Source: Candidatus Gastranaerophilales bacterium (GTDB taxonomy: Bacteria > Cyanobacteriota > Vampirovibrionia > Gastranaerophilales > Gastranaerophilaceae). From it: a stretch of 9,195 nucleotides of DNA. The stretch lies in the NCBI GenBank assembly GCA_900752845.1, contig CAADWU010000068.1, positions 1 to 9,195 on the forward strand. Reading direction: 5' to 3'. The notes under the pieces were generated by a model. That model searched no databases, was not told the origin of the DNA, and saw only the letters and a program-made list of their open reading frames with translations. A program made the translations under genes and the position numbers. This document shows, one piece after another, positions 5,953 through 9,195 of this stretch (its first letter is position 1; every line of letters begins with the position of its first letter).

Positions 5953-6591
5953 ATGAAAAAAGGTTATATATTTTTTGCAATTATTGTATCATTGATTTTT
6001 GCTTTATTAATAATGTGGTATGAAGAATATCCGGGTAAAGCTAATTTTATATGTAATAAAAACAAATATATTTGTACTGCTACTTACCAAAATATTTTTG
6101 GTCATGAGTTTTTTAGAAGCATTCCTTTAAATACTGTAATTAATGCAAATTTGGAAGAAAGGCTTCGACAAAAAAGAAATTCGGGAAGATACAATACAGG
6201 CACTCATGATTGTTATAATTATTATTTTTATTTAAATTATAACAATCATGGAAAGGTTGATACTTTTCCTGTTTATGTAAGCAGCGATTTTGAATACTAT
6301 CCTGCTGATGAAAATTTTGACGATGAATATAGATATTATAAAGAAGCTGTTTCAGATTTTAATATATTTTTAAAAGAAGATAAATTAACAATTTATGAGT
6401 TACGTGATTATGTAAGCACATTTGCAAAGTCTGATTACTGGGCAGATTTATTGTTTTCGGTTTTAATAAGCTCTATTTTATTGTTCGGACTTACAATTCC
6501 TGTCATTATAGCCGGTTTGGATATAGTTGCAACTTACATTCCGTTTTTAAAACCGTTTGAAAAACTTGCAAAAATAGTATTTAAAGACTGA
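5953..6591 (+). CDS. Membrane-anchored protein of unknown function
   Basis: A 212-residue protein with an N-terminal hydrophobic helix (about 4-22) after two lysines, and a C-terminal hydrophobic region (about 164-198) that makes one or two further membrane segments. Residues 23-160 form a hydrophilic, Tyr/Asn/Asp-rich domain. Its C34 and C41, then a strand-rich part, then SDFNIFLKEDKLTIYELRD, recall a widespread membrane-protein layout in Cyanobacteria: a Cys pair, a 'leader to strands' region and an FN-FL-K motif. I can name no family. GAGGTA lies seven bases before the ATG. The coding sequence holds a perfect 16-bp inverted repeat at 6205-6250 (residues 85-100). The stop codon touches that of the convergent gene at 6592, with no gap. 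Confidence 0.75.
   Translation: MKKGYIFFAIIVSLIFALLIMWYEEYPGKANFICNKNKYICTATYQNIFGHEFFRSIPLNTVINANLEERLRQKRNSGRYNTGTHDCYNYYFYLNYNNHGKVDTFPVYVSSDFEYYPADENFDDEYRYYKEAVSDFNIFLKEDKLTIYELRDYVSTFAKSDYWADLLFSVLISSILLFGLTIPVIIAGLDIVATYIPFLKPFEKLAKIVFKD
6205..6250. repeat. Perfect 16-bp inverted repeat inside a coding sequence
   Basis: CATGATTGTTATAATT (6205-6220) and AATTATAACAATCATG (6235-6250) are exact reverse complements around a 14-base AT loop. The left arm begins on a codon boundary, and the element encodes the Tyr/Asn-rich part of the membrane protein (residues 85-100). No T run follows on either strand, so it is not an ordinary terminator. In mRNA it would fold into a long AU-rich hairpin. 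Confidence 0.85.
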
Positions 6592-7164
6592 TTATAATCT
6601 TTGCATTTTCTTGTTTATCTGAGAATGAATTCTGTTTGCACGATAAAGATAGTTTGTTAATTTTTCGTAATTCGCTTTTGTTTCGCCGTAAGGAACTTTC
6701 ATTGCAATAAGCTCATCCACGTTTGCATTTATGCTTGTCAAAGTGTCAAGTGAGTCGCCTAAATCCATTATGGATTTAACTTTTTTAGACATTCTTGCAA
6801 TAATTTTTCTTGATACAAAACGGGCTAATCTTCTTATGGGTGATAGTTTTGCCTTAGGTCGTTTTGATGTTATTGTATCTGTTAGTCTTTCAGCAATGTT
6901 TCTTTTTGAATATTCTGATTTTAATTCTGCAATTTCGTTTTCAAGCTGTTTGGCTTTAATTTTTAAATCCATTACATCAAGAAGTTTGCCGATTAATTCA
7001 GCACCTTTAATCTTCATGTTTAAAGCATCAAGTGCTTCTTCCTTTTCTGCTATCAAACATTCCAGCTGCAACGTTTTATCATCCAAATCTTTGAATGAAT
7101 TATCATTCAAAATATTCAAATCATAATCATTTAATCTTTTTATATTATTTTGGAATAAGTTCAT
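6592..7164 (-). CDS. Coiled-coil protein, unknown function, downstream of lptF/G
   Basis: A 190-residue cytoplasmic protein without signal peptide or membrane helix. Residues about 26-90 are charged heptad-like helix (LQLECLIAEKEEALDALNM and onward), a probable coiled coil. Residues 99-130 are strongly basic and partly amphipathic (RRLARFVSRKIIARMSKKVK), which might bind membrane or nucleic acid. The C-terminal third (131-190) is helical, with the phrase DELIAMKVPYGE. AGGAC lies about seven bases before the ATG on the minus strand. It starts 36 bases after the stop of the LptF/G gene on the same strand, so the two are probably one operon, and a role at the envelope is possible. I recognise no named family. 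Confidence 0.75.
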   Translation of the reverse strand: MNLFQNNIKRLNDYDLNILNDNSFKDLDDKTLQLECLIAEKEEALDALNMKIKGAELIGKLLDVMDLKIKAKQLENEIAELKSEYSKRNIAERLTDTITSKRPKAKLSPIRRLARFVSRKIIARMSKKVKSIMDLGDSLDTLTSINANVDELIAMKVPYGETKANYEKLTNYLYRANRIHSQINKKMQRL

Positions 7165-7200
7165 TTCAATTGTCCTAAAATTTGTAAAGCAGAATTTTTG

Positions 7201-8337
7201 TTACTCTATTGTATAAACTTTTTTGTAATATAACAATACACCAACTAATGTAAGAACAATATTCGGCATCCACGCTGCCAAAAACGGCTGTAAAGTTCCT
7301 GCTTCACCAAAAGATATTGATAATGCCCTAATGAGGTAATATGCAAAAATAATCAGAATACTGAATAAAAATCCTCTGTTATAACGTACTCTCGGCGGAG
7401 TAATAGCCAGAGGTACACCGATTAATACAAGTGCAATTGTAGTTAAAGGAAGTGCTAGTTTGTCATAAAGTTCGATATGAATTATGTTTTTTTGTTCATC
7501 ACTTATCTGGTTGTGATTTATATAATGAATGAGTTTTGAAAAGTTCATTTCTTTTGCAACGTTTTTGTTCAACTCTTTTGACATATCAAGACCGAATTTT
7601 ACAATGAATTTATCAAACAGTGCTGTGTTTAAAATTTTTCCGTCGTTTCCGACTGTGTAAACTGCTCCTTTTTCAAAATCCCAGCCCTCAGGAGAAGTTT
7701 TACCTTCATCTGCCTGAAGAATTTGAATAGTACCCTCTTTTGCAGTATCAAGTACCGTAATGTTATGTAAAACTTTGTCCTCGCAATATCCTACATAGAA
7801 AAGTCTTTTTATACTGCCGCCGTCATTAAGCTCTTTGAATACAAAATTTTGTTTTCCCTCAGGAATGTTTTTTTGCCCGAGAGCCCATAACGCTAAGTCT
7901 TTTGACTGTTTTGTCATTATAGGTACAATACTTTCGTTAATAATGAAACTGCAAACAGACATTACAAGTGCGAAAATAAAAATAGGTTTTGCAATTCTGT
8001 TTAATCCTATTCCGCAAGCTCTCATGACGGTAATTTCCGATTTCAAACTCAAACCGTTAAGTGTCATAACCGTAGCAAGCAAAACGCCCATAGGAATTGT
8101 CATTACAATAACTTGAGGCAGGTTCAAAACAATCATCATCAAAGCAACATTAAACGGTATGCCGAATAATGAAATTTGTTTAATCAGAGTTATGAATGTA
8201 TCGGAAGCAAAAATGATTGATGTAAATACGCACACACCCATTATAAACATCTCAATAACCTGTCTTAAGATGTATTTATCGAGTAAAGTTACTTTTGATT
8301 GCTGTTCAATATTTTTTTCTAAAACTTCCGTTGCCAT
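7201..8337 (-). CDS. LptF/LptG-family (YjgP/YjgQ) LPS export permease
   Basis: 378 residues with the family's layout. Three N-terminal membrane segments (about 29-50, 63-95, 114-136) are followed by a periplasmic beta-rich domain (about 150-285) and three C-terminal segments (about 293-315, 322-342, 353-371). Recognisable stretches are LLDKYILRQVIEMFI near the start, TLNGLSLKSEITVMRACGI (92-110), HIELYDKLALPLTTIALVLIG (287-307) and PFLAAWMPNIVLTLVGVLLYY near the end. Family knowledge: with LptB ATPase and LptA/C it extracts lipopolysaccharide from the inner membrane for transport to the outer membrane. Only one such gene is seen here and its LptF or LptG identity is undecided; Cyanobacteria often have a single homologue. 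No Shine-Dalgarno precedes the ATG, and a promoter at 8345-8373 would place transcription start at the ATG. Confidence 0.93.
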   Translation of the reverse strand: MATEVLEKNIEQQSKVTLLDKYILRQVIEMFIMGVCVFTSIIFASDTFITLIKQISLFGIPFNVALMMIVLNLPQVIVMTIPMGVLLATVMTLNGLSLKSEITVMRACGIGLNRIAKPIFIFALVMSVCSFIINESIVPIMTKQSKDLALWALGQKNIPEGKQNFVFKELNDGGSIKRLFYVGYCEDKVLHNITVLDTAKEGTIQILQADEGKTSPEGWDFEKGAVYTVGNDGKILNTALFDKFIVKFGLDMSKELNKNVAKEMNFSKLIHYINHNQISDEQKNIIHIELYDKLALPLTTIALVLIGVPLAITPPRVRYNRGFLFSILIIFAYYLIRALSISFGEAGTLQPFLAAWMPNIVLTLVGVLLYYKKVYTIE

Positions 8338-8344
8338 AATAGTA

Positions 8345-8373
8345 ATGATAATTTAAACAAAAGTTTTAAGCAA
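8345..8373 (-). promoter_or_regulatory. Promoter of lptF/G, possibly leaderless
   Basis: On the minus strand TTGCTT (8368-8373), a 17-base spacer and TATCAT (8345-8350). Only seven bases (TACTATT) separate the -10 box from the ATG at 8337, so the transcript would begin at or next to the start codon. This agrees with the lack of a Shine-Dalgarno sequence there. Confidence 0.5.
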
Positions 8374-8395
8374 ATATTTTAAATAAACGTAAAGG

Positions 8396-8423
8396 TTGAA
8401 AAGTTTTAAGAATAGTTTATAAT
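8396..8423 (+). promoter_or_regulatory. Sigma70-type promoter of the prepilin-like gene
   Basis: TTGAAA (8396-8401), a 16-base spacer and a perfect TATAAT (8418-8423). Transcription would start near 8430, leaving a leader of about 75 bases with two hairpins before the ATG at 8505. It diverges from the lptF/G promoter 22 bases to the left. Confidence 0.75.
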
Positions 8424-8434
8424 TAGATATATAA

Positions 8435-8466
8435 CCAGCGTAACCGCTGGACCCGCCACATCGGGT
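8435..8466 (+). promoter_or_regulatory. Two-hairpin 5' leader of the prepilin-like gene
   Basis: CCAGCG-TAAC-CGCTGG (8435-8450) is followed at once by ACCCG-CCACAT-CGGGT (8451-8466) and TTTGC. Both stems are perfect and GC-rich in an otherwise AT-rich leader. The second, followed by TTTT, could be a weak attenuator. AACCG (8442-8446) could alternatively pair with CGGGTT (8462-8467) using a bulge. No known riboswitch class is recognised. Confidence 0.5.
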
Positions 8467-8504
8467 TTTGCATAAATATTAAAAATTATAGAAAGGAGCA
8501 ATTT

Positions 8505-9195
8505 ATGAAAAAGTTTAGTCACGTTGGGGGGGGGGCAACCGTTTAAGCTCCAGTAGTAAGGGTTTCACTCTTGCCGAAGGTGCTACGCACATAGCCACGT
8601 TAGCAGATAACCGTTTTAGTGCGTTTACCTTGGCGGAAGTTTTGGTCACGTTAGGCATTATTGGTGTGGTTTCTGCAATGACTGTACCATCTTTAATGCA
8701 AAATCATCAAAAAAAAACTTATGTAACACAGCTTCATAAAGTTTATAACGAAGTTCAGCAAGCATTTATGAGAGTAAAAACTGACAAAAATGCGTTGACA
8801 TTGACTGAAGCAGGATTTTTAGCTCAATCTGAAGTAAATGATTTCTTAAAAAATTATTTTAAAACAGTTAATGTTTGTAATCTGCTTCAACCTCCTTGTA
8901 TTCCCAATACACAATATAGAAACCTTAACGGTAGATCTGTATCTGATGGCGGTATTGAAAACGTTGGAGGCTGGTGGGGAAATGTTGACTGTGCGCTTCT
9001 TGCTAGTGGTGCTTCAATTTGTATTGAAGCTTTATCCGGGCATTCTTCTGAAAATGTAAGATGGAGTCATATGCTTGTTGATATTAACGGTATGAAAGGA
9101 CCTAATATAGCGGGAAGAGATGTTTTTTTTCTTGCATATTTTGAAGACGGCACGATAGATGAGGAGGGTATAGTACCGGTCTGTAATGCAAGGAA
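8505..9195 (+). CDS. Prepilin-like (type IV pilin/pseudopilin N-terminus) protein, frame broken at poly-G, 3' end outside window
   Basis: The ATG at 8505 has an ideal AAAGGAG six bases upstream and a strong promoter, but the frame MKKFSHVGGGATV stops at TAA 8544-8546, after ten G (8526-8535). With 11 or 8 G, translation would run on as NRLSSSSKGFTLAEGATH and remain open to the window edge. This second frame has a TAG at 8516-8518 and no plausible start codon before the pilin motif. The body has FTLAEVLVTLGIIGVVSAM: a prepilin peptidase site before F, E at +5 and the hydrophobic helix used for assembly of pili or type II secretion pseudopili. A C-terminal globular domain with several cysteines follows. 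It could be a phase-variable gene in its OFF state, a pseudogene, a gene rescued by slippage, or a homopolymer sequencing error. Confidence 0.85.
8526..8535 (+). repeat. Homopolymer of ten G
   Basis: A G10 run inside the first codons of the prepilin-like gene, 21 bases after its A of ATG. It is the only long G or C run in the window and stands out in an AT-rich genome. Its length decides whether the start codon is in frame with the pilin body (8 or 11 in frame; 9 or 10 out of frame). Confidence 0.95.

Noticed and set aside
6731..7126. 131-codon plus-strand open frame opposite the coiled-coil gene
   Set aside because: Serine/leucine-rich antisense shadow; the minus-strand frame has a ribosome binding site and operon context.
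8871..9059. 62-codon plus-strand open frame near the window end
   Set aside because: Out of frame with the pilin-like body, which is continuously open here and fits the prepilin family.

Overview
The window looks like an AT-rich, compactly coded bacterial chromosome segment. It carries housekeeping genes (dnaK, gatA), an LPS-transport permease of the LptF/LptG family, a reverse-type rubrerythrin, and several short proteins of families I do not recognise. The LptF/G gene implies an outer membrane, yet DnaK lacks the insertion usual in Gram-negative and cyanobacterial DnaK. gatA has no gatB or gatC beside it. The window ends in a prepilin-like gene with the tract FTLAEVLVTLGIIGVVSAM. Together these traits resemble gut Vampirovibrionia/Melainabacteria (Gastranaerophilales). 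That assignment is inferred from gene style and was not tested by any search.

Layout, left to right. 1-187 (minus): 5' end of a reverse rubrerythrin with a good sigma70-type promoter. 308-339: a minus-strand terminator. 475-888 (plus): a YkgJ-type Cys-cluster protein, convergent with an unrecognised 201-aa protein (minus, 891-1496). 1622-1945 (plus): a small secreted four-cysteine protein ending at a strong terminator. 2002-2263: a GC-rich intergenic island with two copies of a 106-bp hairpin-bearing repeat. 2366-4207 (plus): dnaK, facing gatA (minus, 4305-5768) across a bidirectional terminator. 5953-6591 (plus): an unrecognised membrane protein containing a perfect 16-bp inverted repeat. 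6592-8337 (minus): a two-gene unit, lptF/G followed by a coiled-coil protein. 8505 to the window end (plus): the prepilin-like gene, with a strong promoter, a two-hairpin leader, and a run of ten G that puts its start codon out of frame with its body.

Functionally the genes are mostly independent: oxidative-stress defence, protein folding, tRNA amidation and envelope biogenesis. The most unusual features are the poly-G tract that may switch the pilin-like gene, the paired intergenic repeats, the inverted repeat inside a coding sequence, and the mirror-symmetric promoter region between gatA and the membrane-protein gene. I saw no tRNA, rRNA, CRISPR array or insertion sequence.
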